64,000 nt of DNA from NCBI RefSeq assembly GCF_000472505.1, contig NZ_AWZR01000001.1:301693-365692 (forward strand), in the 5' to 3' direction. Each line of letters starts with the position of its first letter. The first letter of the stretch is position 1. This DNA comes from Luteimonas sp. J29. Lineage in GTDB: Bacteria > Pseudomonadota > Gammaproteobacteria > Xanthomonadales > Xanthomonadaceae. Below are positions 9,380 to 17,641 of the stretch, one piece after another. The notes under the pieces are model-generated. The model worked only from the letters and a program-made list of their open reading frames with translations. It was not told the DNA's origin and made no database searches. The translations under genes were made by a program, and so were the position numbers.

Positions 9380-9954
9380 TGTTGCGACGCAGCGCCGTCG
9401 CCGGGCGTGTTCCACGCTTGCCCCGGCGGTGGCCTGCGCGCCTTGCACGCGGAGAAGACAGCGGTAGCCTTCCGCGCACTTGCGCGAGGCACGGAGGCCG
9501 TTTCGGGAGAAACGACCGCGCTGTCATGCGCTTCGTGTCGTGTTGCTGCAGTGCAAAGTGACACCCCGCGTAACACCATGTTATCAATTCGTAGCGCTGA
9601 TGTTAGCGCTAACAACTATTACGACAAGGCAGGGAGGCAGGCCGGTTCCGTGAAACAGGCGCCATGCCGGTGTCGCCCGGGGGCTGCAGGCCGGTCCCGC
9701 GGGCGGACGATCCGGGCGGCCAGCGGACGGCGGATGCAGTGATTGACACGCGCGCCAAGTGGCGTCGCGGTTGCCCGGAGGAGGGCGTCGTCAGAAAGCA
9801 TTTGTACTGAAGGTCGTTGTGATAACGGGGAGGGCAGTCGGATGAAGATGTGCAGATTCACGTCCCGCACTGTCGCGGGTAGCGGGCCCTGACCGCTGCC
9901 TGGCGCCAGCGACATGCTTTTCTTCGCTCCAATCCAGTGCTGAGGACAAATTCC
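9380..9954. other. long intergenic region and leader of TonB receptor 2
   Basis: This 575-bp stretch has no supported gene. It holds the perfect palindrome at 9601-9614, an adjacent imperfect copy (GTAGCGCTGA at 9591-9600), and then about 340 bp to the receptor start. Either the 5' leader is unusually long or a second promoter lies closer to the gene. No riboswitch consensus was recognised. Confidence 0.55.
9601..9614. promoter_or_regulatory. perfect palindrome TGTTAGCGCTAACA, xyl-box-like LacI operator
   Basis: A perfect 14-bp inverted repeat in the AT-rich promoter region of the second TonB receptor, with a half-conserved copy just upstream (GTAGCGCTGA). It matches 13 of 14 positions of the X. 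campestris xyl-box as I remember it. A relative (GGCTAGCGCTAACA) lies before the receptor at 58770. Confidence 0.7.
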
Positions 9955-12900
9955 ATGAACCAGAAGTTGAAGGGTTTGAAGTCGAAGGCAATGTTCACCT
10001 TCGTGGGTGGCATGCTGGTCATCAACCCCGTATTCGCGCAGGACCCTGCCCCGCAGCCGGCGCAGCAGGATGCATCGACCCTCGACACCGTCGTCGTCAC
10101 CGGTCTGCGCAACAGCCTCGAGAACTCGATGGGCATCAAGCGCGACACCAGCGGCGTGGTGGACGCGATCAGCGCCGAGGACATCGGCAAGTTCCCTGAC
10201 ACCAACCTCGCCGAGTCGCTGCAGCGCATCACCGGTATCTCGATCGAGCGCCGCAACGGCGAGGGCGCGCAGGTGACCGCGCGCGGCTTCGGCCCCGGCT
10301 ACAACCTCGTGACCCTGAACGGACGCCAGATCCCCGGCGCCGACGCCTACTCCAGCGGCGACGTCATCACCGGCGGCGTGGGTGCGGGTACCCGCGGCTT
10401 CAACTTCGCCCAGCTCGCCTCCGAGGCGGTCAGCGGCATCACCGTCTTCAAGACGGGCCGCGCGCACGCGCCGAGCGGCGGCATGGGCGCCACCGTCGAC
10501 ATCCAGACCTCGCGTCCGCTGAACCTGCCGTCCGGCCTGACCTTCAACGCCGGCCTGAAGGCGATGTCCGACGAGTCGCAGACCATCGGCAGCAGCATCA
10601 CCCCCGAGCTGTCGTCGATCATCAGCTGGGCCAGCGACGACAAGCGTTGGGGCGCCAGCCTGAGCACCAGCTTCCAGCAGCGCAAGGGCGGCGAGGTCCA
10701 GGCCACCGAGAACGAATGGCGCGTCTCGCGCTGGACCGGCGTGCCGGAGGCATGGGGCAACCGCGTCGAGGTCATCAACGCGCCGGCCGAGGGCTCGCTG
10801 TACTCGGTGCCCGCCGACCTGCGCTACGCGTTCTCCAACTTCGAGCGCAAGCGCGTCAACGCCCAGGCGGTGCTGCAGTTCGCGCCGACCGACGCGGTGA
10901 CCTTCACCCTCGACTACACGCACTCGACCAACCAGCTCTCCGAGGACCGCGGCGAGCAGACCCAGTGGTTGAACCAGGGTCCGTTCTCGCGCATCGAGTT
11001 CGACACCAGCGGCGCAGTCGCGGTGCCGACCTACATCCGCGAAATCGTGGGCACCAAGGACTTCGGCTACGAGCAGCAGCGCAACGAGCAGAAGTACAAG
11101 CTCGACTCGATCGGCTTCAACGCCGACTGGCAGGTGACCGACCGGCTGAACCTGAAGTTCGACGCGCACAGCTCCGAGACCAAGAGCCTGCCGAACGACC
11201 CGATCACCGGCGGCAGCGTCACCGCGTTCTCGTTCGCCGGCACCAGCGCGTGCCAGTCCGCCGGCGGTCCGTACTGCGGCGGCAACTGGGCCCAGGAGTA
11301 CTGGTTCAACACCGGCCTGCCGATCATGGCCCGCACCTGGTACCCCGAATCGCCCAACGCCAACGACGCCTTCAACAACGTCAACGGCGTGGTCAACCCC
11401 GAGTTCCCGCCGGAGCAGATCGGCACCCAGATCCAGCGCATCTGGTACTCGCGCCAGGACAGCAAGGTCGAGCAGGGCCGCATCGACGGTACCTTCGACT
11501 TCGACAACAGCCGCCTGCGCTTCGGCATCGACTCGTCCAAGGTGTCGATGCGCCGCCTGACCTCGAACGACCACCAGACCGTGCTCGGCAACTGGAGCGT
11601 GGACAACGTCGGCGAGGAGCCGGGCTTCCAGGACCTGATCCGCCCGATCAACATCTCGGGCATGTTCAACGACTACAACACCGCTGGCGCCCCGCAGAAT
11701 GCGTGGTGGGGCAATGCCAGCCAGCTGGCGCAGTGGGCCAGCGGGTTCTACGGCACGTCCTCGACCATCAGCGGCGTGATGGCCAACGACAACCTCATCG
11801 AGGAAAAGACCAGCGCCGCGTACGTGCAGTGGGAGTTCGACGGCCAGCTCGGCACGATGCCCTACAACCTGGTGCTCGGCGCCCGCTACGAGCAGACCGA
11901 CCTGCGCTCGGTGTCGACGATCCAGGTCCCGCAGTCGATCAACTGGAACGGCGACAACGACTTCGCCATCACCCCGTCGGCCGAGGAAATGCCGTTCGCC
12001 GAGGAGGCCGAGTACAGCTACTGGCTGCCGAACCTGGACTTCAGCATCGATTTCACCAACACGCTGAAGGGTCGCCTCTCGCTGAGCCAGACCATCGCGC
12101 GCGCGCCGTACGGCAACCTGTATGCCGGTCCGACCGCGAACGCCCCGAACGGTTCGGTGCTGCTGGGCTTCCGCGCCACGGGCGCCGCCCAGAACCCGGC
12201 CCTGCTGCCGCTGGAGTCGGACAACATCGACGTGGCCCTGGAGTGGTACTTCGCCCCGGCCAGCTACGTGTCGCTGACGTTCTTCGACAAGCGCGTCAAC
12301 AACTTCATCGGCAACACCCAGGTCCAGGAGAACCTGTACGGCCTGCGTGACCCGACCGGTGGTCCCGATGCCCAGGCCGCGCTGGCGTTCCTGACCAGCC
12401 CCGCGTGCCGTGCCCAGGTCGGCCCCAACGCCGCCCCGCACGCCTGCGGTGCCAACGCCATCGCCCTGTTCACGGCGGCGGCGCTGCAGCGCAATGCCGA
12501 CATCACCGGCGGCCTGGCGGCCTACGACGGCACCGACGCGCAGTGGAACGCGATGGAGGCGCTGGTGCGCCAGCCGGGCCGCGAGTTCGTCGGCATCGCC
12601 GAGGACCCGCTGTACATGTTCAACGTGAACCGTCCGGTCAACCAGCGGAAGGCCAACATCCGCGGATGGGAGCTGGGCAGCCAGTACTTCTTCGGCGACA
12701 GCGGCTTCGGCATCCAGGCGAACTACACCAAGGTCAGCGGCGACGTGGGCATCGACGATGCCGCGGCCCCCGGCGTGGAGCAGTTCGCGCTCACCGGCCT
12801 GAGCGACACCGCCAACGTGGTGTTCATGTACGAGAAGTACGGCTGGACCGCGCGACTGGCCTGGAACTGGCGTGACGAGTACCTGTTCGCGGCCAACCAG

Positions 12901-13110
12901 GGCAACTCGACCAACCCGTTCTACGTCGAGGACTACCAGCAGTGGGACTTCAGCGTCACCAAGCAGCTGAACGACAACTGGTCGGTGGGCCTGGAGGCGA
13001 TCAACCTCACCGGCGAGGACCTGCGCTGGCGTGCGCGTACCGATCTCCAGATGCTGCGCCTGCTCGACCAGAGTCCGCGCTACATGGCGGCGATCCGCTA
13101 CACCTTCTGA
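9955..13110 (+). CDS. TonB-dependent receptor, glycan type (copy 2), of the SapC/halogenase cluster
   Basis: An outer-membrane transporter of 1051 residues. It has a signal peptide ending near P-V-F-A-Q, a TonB-box-like segment (LDTVVVTGLR), the plug signature EDIGKFPDTNLAESLQRITG, a large barrel and the terminal Phe (AIRYTF). The ATG at 9955 has TGAGGA upstream. The plug is nearly the same as that of the receptor at 3764, while the barrel loops differ, which points to a different substrate. A strong terminator follows at once, so the downstream SapC, cupin and halogenase genes are a separate transcript or are read through at a low level. This receptor followed by SapC, a cupin-like protein and a halogenase is a recurrent arrangement in Xanthomonadaceae and Caulobacter. 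Confidence 0.93.
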   Translation: MNQKLKGLKSKAMFTFVGGMLVINPVFAQDPAPQPAQQDASTLDTVVVTGLRNSLENSMGIKRDTSGVVDAISAEDIGKFPDTNLAESLQRITGISIERRNGEGAQVTARGFGPGYNLVTLNGRQIPGADAYSSGDVITGGVGAGTRGFNFAQLASEAVSGITVFKTGRAHAPSGGMGATVDIQTSRPLNLPSGLTFNAGLKAMSDESQTIGSSITPELSSIISWASDDKRWGASLSTSFQQRKGGEVQATENEWRVSRWTGVPEAWGNRVEVINAPAEGSLYSVPADLRYAFSNFERKRVNAQAVLQFAPTDAVTFTLDYTHSTNQLSEDRGEQTQWLNQGPFSRIEFDTSGAVAVPTYIREIVGTKDFGYEQQRNEQKYKLDSIGFNADWQVTDRLNLKFDAHSSETKSLPNDPITGGSVTAFSFAGTSACQSAGGPYCGGNWAQEYWFNTGLPIMARTWYPESPNANDAFNNVNGVVNPEFPPEQIGTQIQRIWYSRQDSKVEQGRIDGTFDFDNSRLRFGIDSSKVSMRRLTSNDHQTVLGNWSVDNVGEEPGFQDLIRPINISGMFNDYNTAGAPQNAWWGNASQLAQWASGFYGTSSTISGVMANDNLIEEKTSAAYVQWEFDGQLGTMPYNLVLGARYEQTDLRSVSTIQVPQSINWNGDNDFAITPSAEEMPFAEEAEYSYWLPNLDFSIDFTNTLKGRLSLSQTIARAPYGNLYAGPTANAPNGSVLLGFRATGAAQNPALLPLESDNIDVALEWYFAPASYVSLTFFDKRVNNFIGNTQVQENLYGLRDPTGGPDAQAALAFLTSPACRAQVGPNAAPHACGANAIALFTAAALQRNADITGGLAAYDGTDAQWNAMEALVRQPGREFVGIAEDPLYMFNVNRPVNQRKANIRGWELGSQYFFGDSGFGIQANYTKVSGDVGIDDAAAPGVEQFALTGLSDTANVVFMYEKYGWTARLAWNWRDEYLFAANQGNSTNPFYVEDYQQWDFSVTKQLNDNWSVGLEAINLTGEDLRWRARTDLQMLRLLDQSPRYMAAIRYTF

Positions 13111-13146
13111 GCCGAACCTCTCCAAGGCTGCGAAGGTGTGAGGGAC

Positions 13147-13178
13147 GGGGCCGTTGCGAAAGCAACGGCCCCTTTTTT
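13147..13178 (+). terminator. rho-independent terminator after TonB receptor 2
   Basis: A perfect 11-bp stem, GGGGCCGTTGC / GCAACGGCCCC, closes a GAAA tetraloop and is followed directly by six T. It starts 36 bp after the receptor stop codon. Confidence 0.95.
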
Positions 13179-13403
13179 CCGGCCGGCGCGTGCCGCGACG
13201 CCGGTCCGCATGGATCGCCGGCCGCTCGCGCGCGAAGGCCGCGCCGCCGACGCAGGATCCCCGCGCCGGTGCGCATGCGCCGCCTCGATTTAATCGCGCG
13301 GCGGGGGCATCATTGCAATGGTCGCCACGACGCGTGGCGCATCCCCGAACGAACGCCGGCGGGCGACACCGCCGGCACGGTCCGGGCCAATGCCGGAGAC
13401 GAC

Positions 13404-14159
13404 ATGGCGCGACACGAACTGCTCGACAACGTGGTCCACAAGGACCTGCGCGTGGACACACGCTTCGGCGCCGGACTGGGCGACCCGGCCGGCCTGGTCC
13501 CGGTGTGGCCAACCGAGTTCGCCGAGCTCCAGCGCGAGTACCCGATCTTCCTGCAGAAGGGCGAGGGCGAATCCGAGTACCACGCCGTGGCGCTGCTCGG
13601 CTTCGATGCGTCGGAGAACCTGTACCTGGACGGCGACCGGTGGAACGCCAGCTACCTGCCGGGCGCGGTGGTGCGCGGCCCGTTCTCGATCGGCTTCAGG
13701 GATCCCGTGCCGGGCGGTCCGCTCGAGCCCGAGCCGGTGGTGCACGTCGACATGGAGCATCCGCGCGTGACCCGCGACGGGCAGGGCGTCGCCGTGTTCA
13801 TGCCCAAGGGCGGACACAGCCCCTACCTCGACCACGTGATCACGGTGCTCAAGGGCATCCATGACGGGGTCGGCGCGGCGCGGGCGATGTTCGCGGCGCT
13901 GGATCGGGCCGGCCTGGTCCAGCCGGTGGAACTGGACCTGCGTTTCGACGAGGCCCGCGGCGCGCGCGTGACCGGGCTGTACGGCATCGACCGGGACCGG
14001 CTCGCGGCGCTCGACGCCGCGCAGCTGCACGAACTTCACCGCCAGGGGCTGCTGGAGGGCGTCTACCTGATGCTTTCCTCCCTTTACAACATGCGCCGGC
14101 TGATCGCCGAGAAGCAGCGCCGGCTGCGGATCCAGGACGGCGCGGGCGCGGTCGCCTGA
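13404..14159 (+). CDS. SapC family protein
   Basis: A soluble protein of 251 residues with no signal peptide. It has the SapC-like pattern: an early V-P-V-W region, YPIFLQKGEGE, ENLYLDGDRW, YLPGAVVRGPFSI, and a C-terminal helix ending LYNMRRLIAEKQRRL. The family is named after a Campylobacter S-layer gene-cluster protein, but in Xanthomonadaceae and Caulobacter it is found beside TonB receptors and tryptophan halogenases, and its function is unknown. The ATG at 13404 is the first in-frame start after a GGAGACG stretch. It is followed 5 bp later by the cupin gene and begins a four-gene co-directional run. Confidence 0.85.
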   Translation: MARHELLDNVVHKDLRVDTRFGAGLGDPAGLVPVWPTEFAELQREYPIFLQKGEGESEYHAVALLGFDASENLYLDGDRWNASYLPGAVVRGPFSIGFRDPVPGGPLEPEPVVHVDMEHPRVTRDGQGVAVFMPKGGHSPYLDHVITVLKGIHDGVGAARAMFAALDRAGLVQPVELDLRFDEARGARVTGLYGIDRDRLAALDAAQLHELHRQGLLEGVYLMLSSLYNMRRLIAEKQRRLRIQDGAGAVA

Positions 14160-14164
14160 GTCGC

Positions 14165-15187
14165 ATGTCCGAAACGCCCGCCCGCGTGCGCGAGATCCAC
14201 GGCAGCCGGCCCGACCGGCTGCCGCTGCCGGAGCTGCTGGCCGGCGGCGAGCCGGTCGTGCTCAAGGGCCTGGTGGACGGCTGGAGCCTGGTCCAGGCCG
14301 GCCGCGAGTCCGCGCGGGCGGCGATGGCCCACCTGCTCGCGCACTACAACGGCCGGCCGCTGCCGTACTCGTGGGGGCCGCCGGAGACCCGGGGCCGCCC
14401 GTTCTACGAGGACGGCTTCACCCGGCTCAACACCGAGGCCCGCCGCGGCACGCTCGACGCGGTGCTGGCGGACATCGCCGCGCACCTGGACGATCCGTCG
14501 CCGCCCACCCACTACGTGGCGTCGGTGCCGGTCGACGGCGTGCTGCCGGGGCTGCGCGCGTCCAACGACCTGGATTTCGCCGCGCACGGCGTGGATGCCC
14601 CGCCGGCGATCTGGATCGGCAACCGCATCACCGCCTCGTGCCACTACGACGCGCCCGACAACATCGCCTGCTGCGCGGTCGGGCGCCGGCGCTTCACCCT
14701 GTTCCCGCCCGCGCAGGTGCACAACCTCTACCCGGGCCCGCTCGAGCCCACGCCCGGCGGCCAGGCGGTGAGCGTGGTGGACTTCGATGCGCCCGACCTC
14801 GCGCGCTATCCGCGCTTCGCCGAGGCGCTCGCCCACGCGCGCGTGGCCGAACTCGAGGCCGGCGATGCCCTGTTCATCCCCAGCATGTGGTGGCACCACG
14901 TGCAGGCGCTGGAGCCCTTCAACGTGCTGGTCAACTACTGGTGGAGCAGCATGCCGGCCTGGATCCCCACGCCGATGCACGCGCTCTACCACGCGATCTG
15001 GTCGATCCGCGACCGGCCTGAGCGCGAGAAGCAGGCCTGGCGCGAGATCTTCGAGTACTACGTGTTCGGCCCGGCCGAGAGGGCCGGCGAGCACCTGCCC
15101 GGGCCGGCGCGCGGCGCGCTCGGCCCGATGGACGAAACCATGGCGCGGAGGATGCGGGCGATGCTGATCGCCAGGCTCAACCGCTGA
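14165..15187 (+). CDS. cupin-like (JmjC / Cupin_8) protein, putative Fe(II)/2-oxoglutarate oxygenase
   Basis: A protein of 340 residues. The N-terminal motif EPVVLKGLVDGW and the later segment with H160-Y-D162, a strand, and W-W-H244-H245 match the JmjC-like Cupin_8 fold, in which H-x-D and a distal His bind iron. Proteins of this group hydroxylate amino-acid side chains or act on small molecules. It starts 5 bp after the SapC stop and precedes the halogenase by 61 bp. Genes like this are sometimes annotated as Pass1-related in the same neighbourhood. The substrate is unknown. A peptide or protein residue, or the halogenase substrate, are both possible. Confidence 0.82.
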   Translation: MSETPARVREIHGSRPDRLPLPELLAGGEPVVLKGLVDGWSLVQAGRESARAAMAHLLAHYNGRPLPYSWGPPETRGRPFYEDGFTRLNTEARRGTLDAVLADIAAHLDDPSPPTHYVASVPVDGVLPGLRASNDLDFAAHGVDAPPAIWIGNRITASCHYDAPDNIACCAVGRRRFTLFPPAQVHNLYPGPLEPTPGGQAVSVVDFDAPDLARYPRFAEALAHARVAELEAGDALFIPSMWWHHVQALEPFNVLVNYWWSSMPAWIPTPMHALYHAIWSIRDRPEREKQAWREIFEYYVFGPAERAGEHLPGPARGALGPMDETMARRMRAMLIARLNR

Positions 15188-15248
15188 CACCGGCCGGCGG
15201 CGGATGGGGGCCGCCGGACGCACCGCATTACCCGGGGAGGAACCAGAC

Positions 15249-16883
15249 ATGAGCGAAGGCAGGATCAGGCGCGTCGTCATCGCCGGCGGCGGCACCGCCG
15301 GCTGGATCGCGGCGTGCGCGCTCACCCACCAGTTTCCGAAGGACGTGCTCAAGGTCGTGCTGGTGGAGTCCGAGCAGATCGGCACGGTGGGCGTGGGCGA
15401 ATCGACGATCCCCACCATCCGCACCTTCCACCACCTGCTCGGCATCGACGAGCGCGAGTTCATGAGTTCGGTGGCGGCCAGCTTCAAGCTCTCGATCTCG
15501 TTCGAGAACTGGCTGCGCCCGGGCCACCGCTACTTCCACCCGTTCGGCCTGACCGGGCTCAATACCTGGGCCTGCGAGTTCCACCACTTCTGGCTCGATT
15601 CGCGCCGTCGCGGGATCCAGTCCGAACTGGGCGACTTCTGCCTGGAAACCGTCGCCTCGCGCGTGGACCGCTTCGTCCTGCTCGGCAAGGACGGCGGCGC
15701 GTCGCAGTGGTCCACGCGCTGGGCCAGCGGCGGCCTGTCGCCCGACCGGCTGCAGGTCAACTACGCCTACCACTTCGACGCCGGGCTGTACGCGGCCTAC
15801 ATGCGCGAACGCGCCGAACGCCAGGGGCTGGAGCGGGTCGAGGGCCGGATCGAGCAGGTGCGCCAGCACCCCGAGACCGGCTTCATCGAGGCCCTCGTGC
15901 TCGAGGGCGGCAGGGTCATCGAAGGCGACCTGTTCATCGACTGCACCGGCGGGCGCGCGGTGCTGAGCGAGCAGGCGCTCAAGACCGGCTACGAGGACTG
16001 GAACCACTGGCTGCCGAGCAACCGCGCCGTGGCCCTGCAGACCGAGGCCGACGGGCCCGCGGTGCCGTACACGCGGGCGATCGCGCACGAGGCCGGCTGG
16101 CACTGGAAGATCGCCCTCCAGCACCGCATCGGCTGCGGCATCGTCTTCTCCGACGCATTCATGTCCGACGACGAGGCCACCGCCAGGCTGCTGAAGGAGA
16201 ACCCGGCCAGGCCGCTGCGCGACCCCTGGATCATCCCGTTCCGCACCGGGCGCCGGCGCAAGGCCTGGAACAAGAACGTCATCGCCATCGGCCTGTCGAG
16301 CGGATTCATCGAGCCGCTCGAATCGACCAGCATCCACCTGACCCTGAGCGGCGTGGCCCGGCTGCTCAAGCTGTTCCCCTACGACGGCATCGACGAGTCG
16401 ATGGTGCGGCGCTACAACGACATCAGCCGCGCCGAGATGGAACACGTGCGCGACTTCATCATCCTCCACTACCACCTCAACCAGCGCGACGAGCCGATGT
16501 GGCAGCAGGTGCGCAACATGACGGTGCCGGACGAGCTCGCGCACCGGATCCAGATGTTCCGCGACCGCGCCCACGCGCTGCAGGGCGAGGACGAGCTGTT
16601 CCGCCTCGATTCGTGGACCCACTGCATGCTCGGGCAAGGCGTGGAGCCGCGTTCCTGGCATCCGCTGGCGCGCACGCTCGCCGACAACGACCTCAAGCGC
16701 CTGTTCGAGGGCATCCGCCAGCCGATCCAGCAGGCGGTCGCGGCGATGCCGACGCACCAGCAGTTCCTCGACCAGTACTGCAAGGCCCCGCCCTCGGCGT
16801 GGGAGCTGATGTACGAGCGGGCCCGCGCTCACGCGCGCATCACCGGCAAGGTCGCCGGGGTGGGCGGCGAGCTGCGCCAGTGA
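15249..16883 (+). CDS. flavin-dependent tryptophan-halogenase family protein
   Basis: A protein of 544 residues. The FAD-binding GGGTAGW motif is at residues 13-19. The catalytic-Lys region (A-S-F-K80-L-S-I-S-F) aligns with Lys79 of PrnA/RebH, and the segment W284-H-W-K-I-A corresponds to the family motif WxWxIP with Ala replacing Pro. Length and the GVGESTIPT stretch fit the PrnA fold. The start is the ATG at 15249 behind GGGGAGGAA. Members beside TonB receptors in Xanthomonas and in metagenomes (BrvH type) halogenate, mainly brominate, indole in vitro, but the natural substrate is unknown. No biosynthetic cluster (NRPS/PKS) surrounds it, so it is unlikely to be a classical antibiotic-tailoring enzyme. 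Confidence 0.9.
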   Translation: MSEGRIRRVVIAGGGTAGWIAACALTHQFPKDVLKVVLVESEQIGTVGVGESTIPTIRTFHHLLGIDEREFMSSVAASFKLSISFENWLRPGHRYFHPFGLTGLNTWACEFHHFWLDSRRRGIQSELGDFCLETVASRVDRFVLLGKDGGASQWSTRWASGGLSPDRLQVNYAYHFDAGLYAAYMRERAERQGLERVEGRIEQVRQHPETGFIEALVLEGGRVIEGDLFIDCTGGRAVLSEQALKTGYEDWNHWLPSNRAVALQTEADGPAVPYTRAIAHEAGWHWKIALQHRIGCGIVFSDAFMSDDEATARLLKENPARPLRDPWIIPFRTGRRRKAWNKNVIAIGLSSGFIEPLESTSIHLTLSGVARLLKLFPYDGIDESMVRRYNDISRAEMEHVRDFIILHYHLNQRDEPMWQQVRNMTVPDELAHRIQMFRDRAHALQGEDELFRLDSWTHCMLGQGVEPRSWHPLARTLADNDLKRLFEGIRQPIQQAVAAMPTHQQFLDQYCKAPPSAWELMYERARAHARITGKVAGVGGELRQ

Positions 16884-16890
16884 GGCGGCG

Positions 16891-17592
16891 ATGCTGATCG
16901 AGCCGCATCCCGGCCTGCGCTTGCAGGCGCGCAGGATCGGCGCCGAGGGCGCGCCGCTGCTGGTCATCGACCAGGCGGTGGCCGACCCCGACCGGCTTGT
17001 GCGCAAGGCCGCGCGCGGGCATTTCACGCCGCAGGGCGCGATGTTCCCCGGCCTGCGGCTGCGTGCGCCGCTGTTCTACGAGGTGTTCCTCGAGCGCCTG
17101 CTGCGGCCGCTGCTGGCCGACCACTTCGGGCTTCCCGCCGATGGCCGGATGAAGTTCGCGATGTGCCACTACTCGCTGGTCAGCCAGCGGCCGGAGCGGC
17201 TGGTCTTCCTGCAGCGGATCCCGCACATCGATTCGGCCGCCGCCAACGGCCTGGCCACGGTCCATTACCTGTTCCGCGGCGACTGGGGCGGCACGGCGTT
17301 CTACCGCCACCGGTCCACCGGATTCGAAACCGTGGACCAGACCCGGCACGCGGAGTACTTCGCCAGGCTCGAGGCCGAGGCGCTCGACGAGGCGGCCGAC
17401 ACGCCCGGCTACATCAATGGCGACTCGCCGCTGTTCGAGCGCATCGACAGCGTGGACGGCGCGTTCAACCGGCTGGTCGTCTACCGCCGCAACTCCCTCC
17501 ACTCGGGCAACATCGACAATGGCCGCGTACCGCCCCCGGACGTGTACGCGGGACGGCTGTCCATCAACAGTTTCATCGACATCCAGGCGTGA
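16891..17592 (+). CDS. DUF6445 family protein, 2OG-Fe(II) oxygenase-like
   Basis: A protein of 233 residues with no signal peptide. It resembles the DUF6445 family seen next to tryptophan halogenases. H112-x-D114 (RIPHIDS), H204 (NSLHSGN) and R222 (GRLSIN) have the order and spacing of a 2-oxoglutarate/Fe(II) dioxygenase active site, where H-x-D and a distal His bind iron and Arg binds the co-substrate. The ATG follows the halogenase stop by 7 bp, so translation is probably coupled. With the cupin protein and the flavoenzyme, it makes three putative oxidative enzymes in a row. The substrate is unknown. Confidence 0.78.
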   Translation: MLIEPHPGLRLQARRIGAEGAPLLVIDQAVADPDRLVRKAARGHFTPQGAMFPGLRLRAPLFYEVFLERLLRPLLADHFGLPADGRMKFAMCHYSLVSQRPERLVFLQRIPHIDSAAANGLATVHYLFRGDWGGTAFYRHRSTGFETVDQTRHAEYFARLEAEALDEAADTPGYINGDSPLFERIDSVDGAFNRLVVYRRNSLHSGNIDNGRVPPPDVYAGRLSINSFIDIQA

Positions 17593-17641
17593 TGCGCACG
17601 CACCCGGGCGGCGCGGCCCGTCATGCCGCGGGCGACGGCGC

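Noticed and set aside
9619..13512. 1297-codon leftward open frame over receptor 2
   Set aside because: Antisense to a receptor with signal peptide, plug and terminal Phe; no domain.
15249..17592. Antibiotic biosynthesis cluster around the tryptophan-halogenase-like gene
   Set aside because: No NRPS, PKS, tryptophan-derived pathway or resistance gene is adjacent. The TonB/SapC context is the recurrent glycan-locus arrangement.
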